Source: Paenibacillus sp. Root444D2 (GTDB taxonomy: Bacteria > Bacillota > Bacilli > Paenibacillales > NBRC-103111). Taken from it: a DNA stretch of 64,000 nt. The notes under the pieces were generated by a model, which was not told the origin of the DNA, ran no database searches, and saw nothing but the letters and a program-made list of their open reading frames with translations. Both the position numbers and the translations under genes were made by a program. The DNA lies in the NCBI RefSeq assembly GCF_001426375.1, contig NZ_LMEO01000050.1, positions 229,893-293,892 of the forward strand, given 5' to 3'. Shown piece after piece: positions 53,292 to 61,296 of the stretch (positions are counted from its first letter, which is position 1; every line of letters begins with the position of its first letter).

Positions 53292-55370
53292 TTAAATCAG
53301 AACCATCCGCTTAAGTTCGATACCGCAGTCATCCACTGATAATGTTAAATAATCCGGAGTCCCCGGCGTCATGACGGCATGCGTTGCTACGATAACATCG
53401 TCAACAATAGCTTCAGCCATTAATTTTCCCGGCTCCCATTCAACCCCTTCGAATATGAAAGGTGCATGCGGCATACTGCCATAGCTTGCATCTGGTTTCT
53501 TAACACCGAGAAGCCTTCCGTTCAGATAGAGCCTGATTCGTTCACAGTTGCAATAAATCGTAATATCCCTCGTTGAAGCTGATGTCCAATCATTAGCAAT
53601 GAATACCATTGGCGTTGTACGAATTCCCGATATTTGTAAATCAGGGTCACTTTGGCTTTGAAATAAATAATAGCTATATTTGGGTAAACGATATAAATCC
53701 AGTGCACCACAAGCAGCTATATTATCGTAATATCCCCTGTTCGTATCAATACCGGTCCACAGTGCTCCGCCGCTAAGTCCTTTTGTAGCTAGGATGTTAT
53801 TTAATATGTCGGTACGCTCTTTCGAAGACTGCAGCATGCCAGACTCGCCGCCTGGGTAGAAATCTCTTGTCCCTCTTGAACATCTGAGATGCGTATGCCT
53901 TGGACCCGCCTGCTCCAGATAATGGTCTCCCCACTCCCTGATGAAAGATCCCTGATGATCACGAAGTGCTGCTCCGTAAACGACATCATAGTCAATCGCA
54001 GCAATTCTATAATTGTCACAGGCCGCATAGCATTGATCACCTGGATATTCGGCATGTGTGACCTCTAGAGCTGTCCGTGTATATTGCTCACTATAATCGG
54101 TTTCATTCAAGATAGGCTCCCACAATACGACACTAGGGCGATTCCTATGATAACGAATCATCTCACGTATATCTTGATAGGATCTTTCTTTAAACGTATC
54201 GTTATCCCTGAACCACTGCCATCCAGGAGTCGGAATAATACACATCAGGCCTAATTCGTCACAGGCGTCCATGAAAGCCGGAGATTGCGGATAGTGTCCT
54301 GTACGAATGATCGTAAATCCGCCTTCTCTTAGTTTGATCGCATCTCTTCTATGCAAAGAATCAGATAGAGCATCTCCCACATATACATATTCCTGATGTC
54401 GATTGGCGCCAATTAATTTCATTAAAGTCCCGTTGATATGAAAGCCTTCACCATCAAATTTGATGTACCGAATCCCTATTTTTGTTTCATAGGCATCTAC
54501 AACTACATCGCTATCATAAACAACAGTGTATACAGTATATAGGTGGGGATGTTCCGGGTGCCAAAGCTTGGGCTCTGATACTGTAACGCTCTGTGTAAAT
54601 GTATGATCCTTCTGTTGATCAATGTTGTGTAAACTGGATGATACCTTACTAACAACTTCATTATTGTTATCTACAATATAATGTGAAACCGAGCAAGCCT
54701 TAGGGATATCATATTCATTACTAATATGTGTTTGTATATTTACTTGGGCTTTAAGTGAACTTACATCCGAGTAAGTGATGAACAGCCCCCCACCTGCTTG
54801 CTGATTCGCATAAATAGCATCTGTGATATGCAATTTATCCGTCGTATGCAGCCATACATTCCGATAGAGTCCGCCATAATAGCAAAAATCCAATTCACCC
54901 TGAGGTTTACCTGGTGGAACATCCGGCATATCAGAGTTGTCCAGCTTCACCACAATAACATGATCCGTTTCTCCATCTGCCGTAACATAATCCGTAATAT
55001 CTATTGTAAATGGCAGGTAACCGCCGTAATGTGTCAAAAGATGTTTCCCGTTCAACCATACATCAGCTGAGTGCTTCGCACCTTCGAATTCTACAAATAC
55101 TTTTTGACCGTTATAAGCCTTATCCACATAAAAGTGTCTCCGATACCAGGAGATACCCAGATAGTTCAAGCCTCCACTGCAGTGGGCCGGTTCTACCCTC
55201 ACAGTGTGAGGAAGGTGCACAATCTCCCAAGCTGAGTCATCAAAATTAGCCGCTTCTGAACCTTGTGTATCCCCCCGAAAAAAACGCCAATCCTGATTAA
55301 AACTTAATTTATTGCGATGAACACCTTTTTTTAGTACTTGGATGATACCCAATTCATCTATTGTATTCAT
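53292..55370 (-). CDS. GH2 beta-galactosidase-like, N-terminal part before a frameshift
   Basis: 692 codons. GH2 sugar-binding domain (about 15-165), Ig-like linker (about 170-270) and TIM barrel (about 275-560). The acid/base Glu is in VVLWEPILNETDYS and the nucleophile in FIREWGDHYLEQ, as in GH2 enzymes; a DUF4982-type piece follows. AGGAG precedes the ATG. The frame ends in ELKRMVLI, where a one-base deletion (about 53310) cuts it; correcting that base reads ELKADGSDLIMVHVY into the next frame. If intact the product is about 950 residues. No signal peptide, so it probably acts on oligosaccharides inside the cell. Confidence 0.85.
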   Translation of the reverse strand: MNTIDELGIIQVLKKGVHRNKLSFNQDWRFFRGDTQGSEAANFDDSAWEIVHLPHTVRVEPAHCSGGLNYLGISWYRRHFYVDKAYNGQKVFVEFEGAKHSADVWLNGKHLLTHYGGYLPFTIDITDYVTADGETDHVIVVKLDNSDMPDVPPGKPQGELDFCYYGGLYRNVWLHTTDKLHITDAIYANQQAGGGLFITYSDVSSLKAQVNIQTHISNEYDIPKACSVSHYIVDNNNEVVSKVSSSLHNIDQQKDHTFTQSVTVSEPKLWHPEHPHLYTVYTVVYDSDVVVDAYETKIGIRYIKFDGEGFHINGTLMKLIGANRHQEYVYVGDALSDSLHRRDAIKLREGGFTIIRTGHYPQSPAFMDACDELGLMCIIPTPGWQWFRDNDTFKERSYQDIREMIRYHRNRPSVVLWEPILNETDYSEQYTRTALEVTHAEYPGDQCYAACDNYRIAAIDYDVVYGAALRDHQGSFIREWGDHYLEQAGPRHTHLRCSRGTRDFYPGGESGMLQSSKERTDILNNILATKGLSGGALWTGIDTNRGYYDNIAACGALDLYRLPKYSYYLFQSQSDPDLQISGIRTTPMVFIANDWTSASTRDITIYCNCERIRLYLNGRLLGVKKPDASYGSMPHAPFIFEGVEWEPGKLMAEAIVDDVIVATHAVMTPGTPDYLTLSVDDCGIELKRMVLI

Positions 55371-55405
55371 GCCATACTCCTCTCAGCTTACCTGTCTATA
55401 AGCTT

Positions 55406-55449
55406 ATATTAATTGAGCAGCGACATTAAAGACAAGTCTTTAAAAAGTC
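55406..55449 (-). promoter_or_regulatory. Promoter with palindromic operator, GH2 gene
   Basis: TTGTCT (minus, 55430-55435), 18-base spacer, TAATAT (55406-55411). Operator ACATTAAAGAC-AA-GTCTTTAAAAAGTC (55423-55449) shares its core AAAGACAAGTCTTTAAAA with the SDR-operon site, and lies at the same distance (53 bases) from the start codon. Confidence 0.65.
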
Positions 55450-55484
55450 CTTATATGAGTTGAGGTAAAATACGAATCCATGAC

Positions 55485-55616
55485 AAATAAGCGCGGAAAA
55501 CGCGCTTATTCCAACGCCACCGAGTAAATAGGCGCGATACCGCGCTTTCAGCGAGAGATTGCCGAGCCGAAGCTCGTTGGTAGAGCCTCAGAAGGCGGAA
55601 ATCGACTTCTCAGTAG
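55485..55616 (+). repeat. Dispersed three-hairpin repeat, copy D
   Basis: Starts with a perfect AATAAGCGCG...CGCGCTTATT hairpin, then GGCGCGATACCGCGC, CCGAGCCGAAGCTCG and a last hairpin decayed to TCAGAAGGCGGAAATCGACTTCTC. Unit spacing to copy E is about 154 bases. Confidence 0.85.
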
Positions 55617-55638
55617 ATGGTTTTGCTCGTCTGTGCGG

Positions 55639-55767
55639 AATAAGTGCGGAAAACGCGCTTATTCCGACGCCACCGAGTAAATAGGCGCGAAAAACGCGCT
55701 TTCAGCAGAGCTCGGCGAGCCGAAGCTCGTTGGTAAACTTTGAAGGCAGAAATCGACTTCTCAGTAG
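55639..55767 (+). repeat. Dispersed three-hairpin repeat, copy E
   Basis: Second unit of the tandem. The first 50 bases (AATAAGTGCGG through CGAGTAAATAGGCGCG) differ from copy D at 2 sites; later part has small indels and a decayed last hairpin. Confidence 0.85.
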
Positions 55768-55833
55768 ATTTTTTGCGCCAAGAGGGCCATCCTTTAAGAT
55801 CTATTGACCTTATGAGACAGCCCCTCGTAACCC

Positions 55834-57447
55834 TTACACTTGTTTATTTTTATATTGCGTAGGCGTAAATCCTGTGTGGCTCTTGAACAATTTACAGAAA
55901 TACCGGTAGTCGGAGATACCGACAGCTCCGGATACCTCGTAAATTTTCATCGTCGTCCGTTCCAACAGTTCGCTTGCCTTTTCCATACGAACTCGGTTCA
56001 AATAATCCGAGAAGTTCTCGCCGACCTCCTGTTTGAACATCTGACCTGCGTAAGAGGGGTGCAATTGAACAAGCTTAGCAAGCTCTGTCACCTGCACATC
56101 TTCTTTGTAGTGCTCGCGAATATAGCGAATCATCAGTTGAACTTCCTTGCGCACCGATGCTGACGGATGAATGCGACTGTTCATCCATTCGTTTACGGCG
56201 TGAACCATTTTTTCCCACCATGTGCAGTAATCCGCCCACGTTTCCAATCGATCGACTCCATTTAATCGTTCCACGACCGAGGCTGGAAGCTTTACGAACC
56301 CGGGGTGAAACATTTGTCGTGTCATCCGCAGCAGATCCTCTGGATGAACCGGTGGATTATAAAGCTTTGTTATGACAGACACGCTTTCCTGGAACGCTTC
56401 GGCATCCTCCCGCAGCATCGCTTTTACCACAGCAGCAATCCACTCACGGATCTGCTCTTCATCGAATCGCCGGAATGTTGTCGCATATTTGCTTACAATA
56501 GACGAATCCGACTTATAGAAATACGCTGCTAGTCCATCTAATCCTTCGCGTAACCCGTCGGCAATCTGCTTTACTGTCAAAGGTTGCTTGCCTAGTTCCC
56601 GTACCGGGCCGACATGAATAAAGCTCTTAACCGGGGCGAAATCTCTTAAAGCTTCCAGTGCGGCCAAAGCCAGCTGGTTCATCTTGAAGCTTTCCAGAAG
56701 CTGTCTGGATCCGATCAACAGGCACAACCGGCTTTGCCGTATCGGCAGCGTCACCATCTGGTTGCATTCACCGAGTATGCGCTGGTCCAATCTCTGCTCC
56801 AATACTTCACCTACTTGTCTTTGGAGCTGAACAAGCACTTCCTCCGTTAGATCAGCTTGCTCGGATCCCGCAGGGACGCTCCAGCCAATGGTCAATCCCG
56901 CCAAATAGCTGGCTTGGGCAACCCCTTTGAACCACTCTTCAGGAATTGTTCGGCCATGGATACTTCCATCATCGTCCACCAACCGCCCTGTCCATTGGCG
57001 CTTCTTCGTCCATTCCTTTTCCCATTCCAACTTACGGCGCATCTCCAGCTTTTGATCCACATCCATTTCCTGCTCAATCTCTTCAGCCACCTTGCGGCAA
57101 GCATCGAGAATTTGCTCAGGCGTCTGCGCCAGCTTGATCAAATAGTTATCCACACCCAGCTCGATCGCTTGGCGTGCGTATTCGAACTCGCCATAAGCCG
57201 TCAGGATCACAATTCGGATTCGCGGCCACCTCTTGCGTACATATGCGGCTAGCTCTAATCCGCTCATATTCGGCATCGTAATATCCGTTAACAGCAGATG
57301 CGGCATATCCCGTTCTATCATTCGGATCGCTTCTTCCGCTCCCGATGCAGCTCCCATAAACGTAAACCCTGCATCCGACCAAGGAATCCGTTCGGAAAAG
57401 CGTTCACGTACCCATTGTTCGTCATCCACCATCAGCAGCTTCAGCAT
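55834..57447 (-). CDS. AraC-type response regulator (YesN-like)
   Basis: 537 residues. Receiver domain with phospho-acceptor Asp in HLLLTDITMPNMSGLE (about 52-55), Lys in NYLIKLAQTP, a long middle region without a known fold, and a C-terminal AraC/XylS double helix-turn-helix (IREHYKEDVQVTELAKLVQL, FSDYLNRVRMEKASELL, YRYFCKLFKSHTGFTP). Start has GGAAGGGG. It pairs with the YesM-like kinase 23 bases upstream, and probably activates the ABC transporter operon it follows. Confidence 0.92.
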   Translation of the reverse strand: MLKLLMVDDEQWVRERFSERIPWSDAGFTFMGAASGAEEAIRMIERDMPHLLLTDITMPNMSGLELAAYVRKRWPRIRIVILTAYGEFEYARQAIELGVDNYLIKLAQTPEQILDACRKVAEEIEQEMDVDQKLEMRRKLEWEKEWTKKRQWTGRLVDDDGSIHGRTIPEEWFKGVAQASYLAGLTIGWSVPAGSEQADLTEEVLVQLQRQVGEVLEQRLDQRILGECNQMVTLPIRQSRLCLLIGSRQLLESFKMNQLALAALEALRDFAPVKSFIHVGPVRELGKQPLTVKQIADGLREGLDGLAAYFYKSDSSIVSKYATTFRRFDEEQIREWIAAVVKAMLREDAEAFQESVSVITKLYNPPVHPEDLLRMTRQMFHPGFVKLPASVVERLNGVDRLETWADYCTWWEKMVHAVNEWMNSRIHPSASVRKEVQLMIRYIREHYKEDVQVTELAKLVQLHPSYAGQMFKQEVGENFSDYLNRVRMEKASELLERTTMKIYEVSGAVGISDYRYFCKLFKSHTGFTPTQYKNKQV

Positions 57448-57470
57448 GGCACTTTCCCCTTCCGCTACAT

Positions 57471-59198
57471 TTATTTCTCTCGAAGTTCTCCTAGCGGGAG
57501 ACGTATCGTCACCGTTAGCCCCTCATCCGGTTCATTATGAAATTGCAGACCATACGGATAACCGAATGTCATACTAAGCCGTTCTTGCACATTGCGCAGC
57601 CCCAGATTGTTCAAACCTTTATAAGGATTTGGCGTCCCCGTCTCTTCCGTCAGCAAGGCAAGCTTCTCAGGATCAATCCCTGGTCCCGTATCCGAAACCT
57701 CAAGCCATACACTATCCGTCTCCGTACTTTTCCACGAGACAATAATATGATTAACCTCTTTTTTAGTGAGCCCATAGAAAATACTGTTCTCTACCAATGT
57801 AATCAACGTTAGCTTCGGGATTGCCGTGTTAAAGTAGATCTCCGGGACGGCAATGTCCATCTCGAATACATCCCCATACCTAAGGTTCATAATCTGAACA
57901 TAGTTTTCCAATTGCCGAAGTTCATCCTCAACGGTCACAATATCTCCGACCTTGTCTGTTGAATATTGCAGTAGCCCCATCAGCGAGCGAATCATTTCAC
58001 ACATTTCATCCGTTTGCCCGGTTTCTCCCAAGCAATAAATGGCATTAAGTGTATTGTTAAGAAAATGGGGGTGAATTTGCGATTGCAGCACCTTCAGTTC
58101 ATGATGCCGCTTCTTTTCCTCCGCTACCCGCAAGTCATCAAACAAAGACTTAATATTACCCATCATACTGTTGAAACCGTCGGCAATATGCGTGAACTCG
58201 TCGTTGCGCTTCAGTTTGATACGAACTTCCAATTCGCCGCGCGCAGCCGCCTTGAATTGTCGGGTTATCGCTGTTACAGGCTTGCGGATGTAGTTCGTAA
58301 TCCATACGGAAACAATAACTGCAAGAATAATCGCGATTAGCAGCACTACAACCAGCTGTTTCTTAAGCGAATCCAACAAAGGAAACGCCTGCGATTCCTC
58401 GATCACGGAGAAAACAAACCAGTCCCAGCGATTTTGATTACTGCTAAGCACCGTATAGCTTCCAAAAGAGGTGTGAACGGTGTTGTAAGCCGTCCCGCTC
58501 TTCTGGGTTAATGCTTGCAAGGCATCCTTCATTTGCAAATGATCCTGAAATGTCTTCGGATAGGCGAGATACGTGTTTGTCGACAAATAATCGCCTTGGC
58601 CTGTAAACAAATAAATTCGCCGCTGCTCACCTTGAATGATCTGCGGACCAGTTAGCGCATTCAAATTCAAATCTAGCGCAACGACGCGGTTATTGTCGAT
58701 TTGCTTGGAAACTGTAATAACGGAGCGTTCATTGATTGAATGAGGTGGACTCCACCAAAAGCCTGTTTTGCTAGTCTGAGTCTTAATTTCCTCGATCCGC
58801 TCCGGAGTGATATAAAATCGATACCCGTAGGGAGAGCTAATCTTCACTTTGTCATATTCGATCAGATAAATACTATGTATCTGTTCTTGGTGGTAAGTCA
58901 TGATATTATCGATTAGCTCCATATAGTCGGCTTCATCCATTTTATTGTATAAAACCGGATTGGAAAGAAAGATCAGTTGACTTTGTATAGAATTCATTAA
59001 TGTTTTGATATAATTTTCAACCTGTACGACGGAGCCTTGCAGCACTTCTTCATTGTTCTGCCTGATCGGCTCGAAAAGCCGCTGGTATCCGAAAATGCCG
59101 ATCACCAGGAAAAGTACGATTACGGACAAAAAAGTAAGGATAAACAGCTTGGTGCTGACACTGGAAGTGAAGCTTTTTCCTGTAATCCGACGAATCAT
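57471..59198 (-). CDS. YesM-like sensor histidine kinase
   Basis: About 575 residues. Two membrane helices (LFILTFLSVIVLFLVIGIFGY near the start and QLVVVLLIAIILAVIVSVWIT, about 290-310) flank an extracytoplasmic dCache-like sensor; HAMP follows; phospho-acceptor in LQSQIHPHFLNNTLNAI; HATPase VSDTGPGIDPEKL and GLNNLGLRNVQERL. ATG at 59198 has GGGGAG 9 bases before. Extracellular sugar sensing through the binding protein is typical for the family. Confidence 0.92.
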   Translation of the reverse strand: MIRRITGKSFTSSVSTKLFILTFLSVIVLFLVIGIFGYQRLFEPIRQNNEEVLQGSVVQVENYIKTLMNSIQSQLIFLSNPVLYNKMDEADYMELIDNIMTYHQEQIHSIYLIEYDKVKISSPYGYRFYITPERIEEIKTQTSKTGFWWSPPHSINERSVITVSKQIDNNRVVALDLNLNALTGPQIIQGEQRRIYLFTGQGDYLSTNTYLAYPKTFQDHLQMKDALQALTQKSGTAYNTVHTSFGSYTVLSSNQNRWDWFVFSVIEESQAFPLLDSLKKQLVVVLLIAIILAVIVSVWITNYIRKPVTAITRQFKAAARGELEVRIKLKRNDEFTHIADGFNSMMGNIKSLFDDLRVAEEKKRHHELKVLQSQIHPHFLNNTLNAIYCLGETGQTDEMCEMIRSLMGLLQYSTDKVGDIVTVEDELRQLENYVQIMNLRYGDVFEMDIAVPEIYFNTAIPKLTLITLVENSIFYGLTKKEVNHIIVSWKSTETDSVWLEVSDTGPGIDPEKLALLTEETGTPNPYKGLNNLGLRNVQERLSMTFGYPYGLQFHNEPDEGLTVTIRLPLGELREK

Positions 59199-59233
59199 GC
59201 AAGATCGCTCCCCTATCCTATGAGGATACAGCA

Positions 59234-59255
59234 AAGCCCCCGATATCGAGGGCTT
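59234..59255. terminator. Hairpin between transporter genes and kinase
   Basis: AAGCCCTCGAT/ATCGGGGGCTT stem with almost no loop. No proper T-run on the minus side; could act as an mRNA processing or partial stop. Confidence 0.4.
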
Positions 59256-59269
59256 GTGACTTTTTAAAT

Positions 59270-59278
59270 ATTATAGCA
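59270..59278 (-). promoter_or_regulatory. Extended -10 promoter of the kinase-regulator pair
   Basis: TGCTATAAT on the minus strand (TATAAT 59270-59275, TG at 59277-59278). Lies between the last permease and the kinase gene, giving these regulators a separate promoter. Confidence 0.5.
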
Positions 59279-59333
59279 TGGTCAATACTTCTTTGTACCT
59301 AAATCTTTCCTGTTTACTCATGTGCGCTCACCA

Positions 59334-60221
59334 TTACCCCTTTACGGAGCCTAACAATGCACCTTTGACAAAATATTTTTGCAGGAACGGATAGATGATC
59401 AGGAGCGGTAATGTCGCTACAACAACTACAGCCATCTTGATCGTTTCCGGAGGCAGCGCGTCTAAAGCCAATGAATTAATCGACAGTTCAGAGCTGACAT
59501 TCGGCGCTTGAATCATGCTTCTCAGCACGACCTGCATGGGCATAAGCGTTTTGTCGGAAATATAAAAGATACCTTTGAAATATTCGTTCCAATGCGTAAC
59601 TCCGTAGAACAAACCAATCGTAGCCATAATGGGCGCCGACAATGGAAGGACAATGCGAAATAGTGTCTGTATATCTCCGCAACCGTCCACCTTGGCTGCC
59701 TCCTCTACTTCAGCTGGGAGGTTTTCAAAGTACGTTTTGACAATCAATAAGTTAAACGTGGAGACCATTCCTGGAATAACGAGCGCCCAGACCGAATCGT
59801 ACAATCCAAGACTGCGAACCATAATGTAAAGTGGAATGATTCCTCCGCTAAAAATCATCGTGAAAACGAGCGCCATCAGGATAAAATTACGGCCTGGAAC
59901 TGACTTCTTAGATAGCGGGTACGCCAACAGCGTAGTGACTACAAGATTCAAAGTCGTGCCTACAACTGTGATGAATACGGTAATTTTCAACGCTTGGGGA
60001 ATACGCGCGCTTCCGAATATTTCTTTATAAGCTTGAAAAGTTAAATGCTCGGGCCAAATTACGAAACCGCCATTCTTCATGACTTCTATATAAGGAGTCA
60101 ACGAAACGACAACGACATAGTAAAGCGGAAACAAGGTGACGAGGGCAAACAAGGCCAGAACGGTATTTATAGCCGCATCAGCAACCTTATCCCCTTTTGA
60201 CTTTTGGAGTACGAATGACAT
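59334..60221 (-). CDS. Sugar ABC transporter permease (LplC/YtcP type)
   Basis: 295 residues, six membrane segments. EAA-loop: ENLPAEVEEAAKVDGCGDIQTLFRIVLPLS (coupling motif EAAKVDGCGD). MalG-like. AAAAGGAGG before the ATG. Third gene of the importer operon. Confidence 0.93.
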   Translation of the reverse strand: MSFVLQKSKGDKVADAAINTVLALFALVTLFPLYYVVVVSLTPYIEVMKNGGFVIWPEHLTFQAYKEIFGSARIPQALKITVFITVVGTTLNLVVTTLLAYPLSKKSVPGRNFILMALVFTMIFSGGIIPLYIMVRSLGLYDSVWALVIPGMVSTFNLLIVKTYFENLPAEVEEAAKVDGCGDIQTLFRIVLPLSAPIMATIGLFYGVTHWNEYFKGIFYISDKTLMPMQVVLRSMIQAPNVSSELSINSLALDALPPETIKMAVVVVATLPLLIIYPFLQKYFVKGALLGSVKG

Positions 60222-60251
60222 CGTAAACCCCCTCCTTTTCCAAAATGCAAT

Positions 60252-61211
60252 CTACCATATGCCGGAACCTCCGACTTTCTTGGCCAGTTTGTTTGCACCT
60301 ATAACCAAAATGAGCCCTACCAAGGATTTGAACACACCCATAGCTGCTGCAACGCCAAACTCCAGACGCTCAAAGCCGTATCGATAAACCCATGTATCCA
60401 CAATATCCCCGACATCATACACCCGGGCATTCAAGAAGATGAAAACCTGATCGAAGCCTGCATCCAGTATGCCGCCGATTCTAATAATCAACATGAGCAC
60501 GAATACATCACGGATACCAGGCAGCGTTATATGCCAGAGCTGACGCCAACGTCCTGCACCATCCACGACGGCAGCTTCATAAAGTTCCTGGTTGATGGAT
60601 GCCAAAGCCGCCAAATAGATGATGGCTCCGAATCCGGTATTTTTCCAAATTTCTGATAGTACCAGCATTGGTCTAAAGAAATCCTTGTTCGTCAATAAAT
60701 CAATTTGTCCCCAACCCATATCGCGTACAAACGTACTAATCAATCCGGAGCCCGGAGCAAGGAAAGAGAAAGCTAATCCATATACGATGACCCAAGATAG
60801 AAAATAAGGTCCGTAAGTAATGGTTTGTACCGCTCTCTTAAACCAAAGCACCCTGACTTCATTCAGCATAAGAGCAAGGATAACATCAGGCACCATGTTG
60901 CCCACAATTTTGTAAACACTGATTAACAGCGTGTTTCTCATAATTTGATAAAATTCAGGATTATCGAAAATGACTCGAAAATTATCGAAGCCTACCCAAG
61001 GACTTCCCCAGATGCCCTTCATTAAGTTATAGTTCTGAAAAGCAATTAAGGTTCCCATCATAGGAGCATAATGAAACAGAATATAATAGACCAGTCCGGG
61101 TATCATCATGAGGTAGAACCATCTGCTGTGGTATATTCTTCGTAGTTTACCTTGCCTCACAGGGCGTGCAGCTGTAGGTTTCTCATTCAATGCAGTTGTG
61201 GTTTCCGCCAT
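60252..61211 (-). CDS. Sugar ABC transporter permease (LplB type)
   Basis: About 319 residues. Membrane segments include FYLMMIPGLVYYILFHYAPM; coupling loop INQELYEAAVVDGAGRWRQLWHITLPGI with EAAVVDGAGR. The third codon ATG (61211) fits the AGGAGG site (8 bases); the first lies too close to it. Confidence 0.93.
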   Translation of the reverse strand: MAETTTALNEKPTAARPVRQGKLRRIYHSRWFYLMMIPGLVYYILFHYAPMMGTLIAFQNYNLMKGIWGSPWVGFDNFRVIFDNPEFYQIMRNTLLISVYKIVGNMVPDVILALMLNEVRVLWFKRAVQTITYGPYFLSWVIVYGLAFSFLAPGSGLISTFVRDMGWGQIDLLTNKDFFRPMLVLSEIWKNTGFGAIIYLAALASINQELYEAAVVDGAGRWRQLWHITLPGIRDVFVLMLIIRIGGILDAGFDQVFIFLNARVYDVGDIVDTWVYRYGFERLEFGVAAAMGVFKSLVGLILVIGANKLAKKVGGSGIW

Positions 61212-61296
61212 CGCCATATCCTCCTAGCCGTATCTCTGTTGGAAGGCAGAAGGAACCCATGAACAACCCAGGGTTCCCCTCGATGCCTCGACACGT

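Larger units (their letters stand above)
55371..55833. other. Gap with operator-promoter and tandem repeat copies D and E
   Basis: 463 bases. The left end carries the GH2 promoter and operator. 55485-55767 is the two-copy dispersed repeat. No gene seen. Confidence 0.6.
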
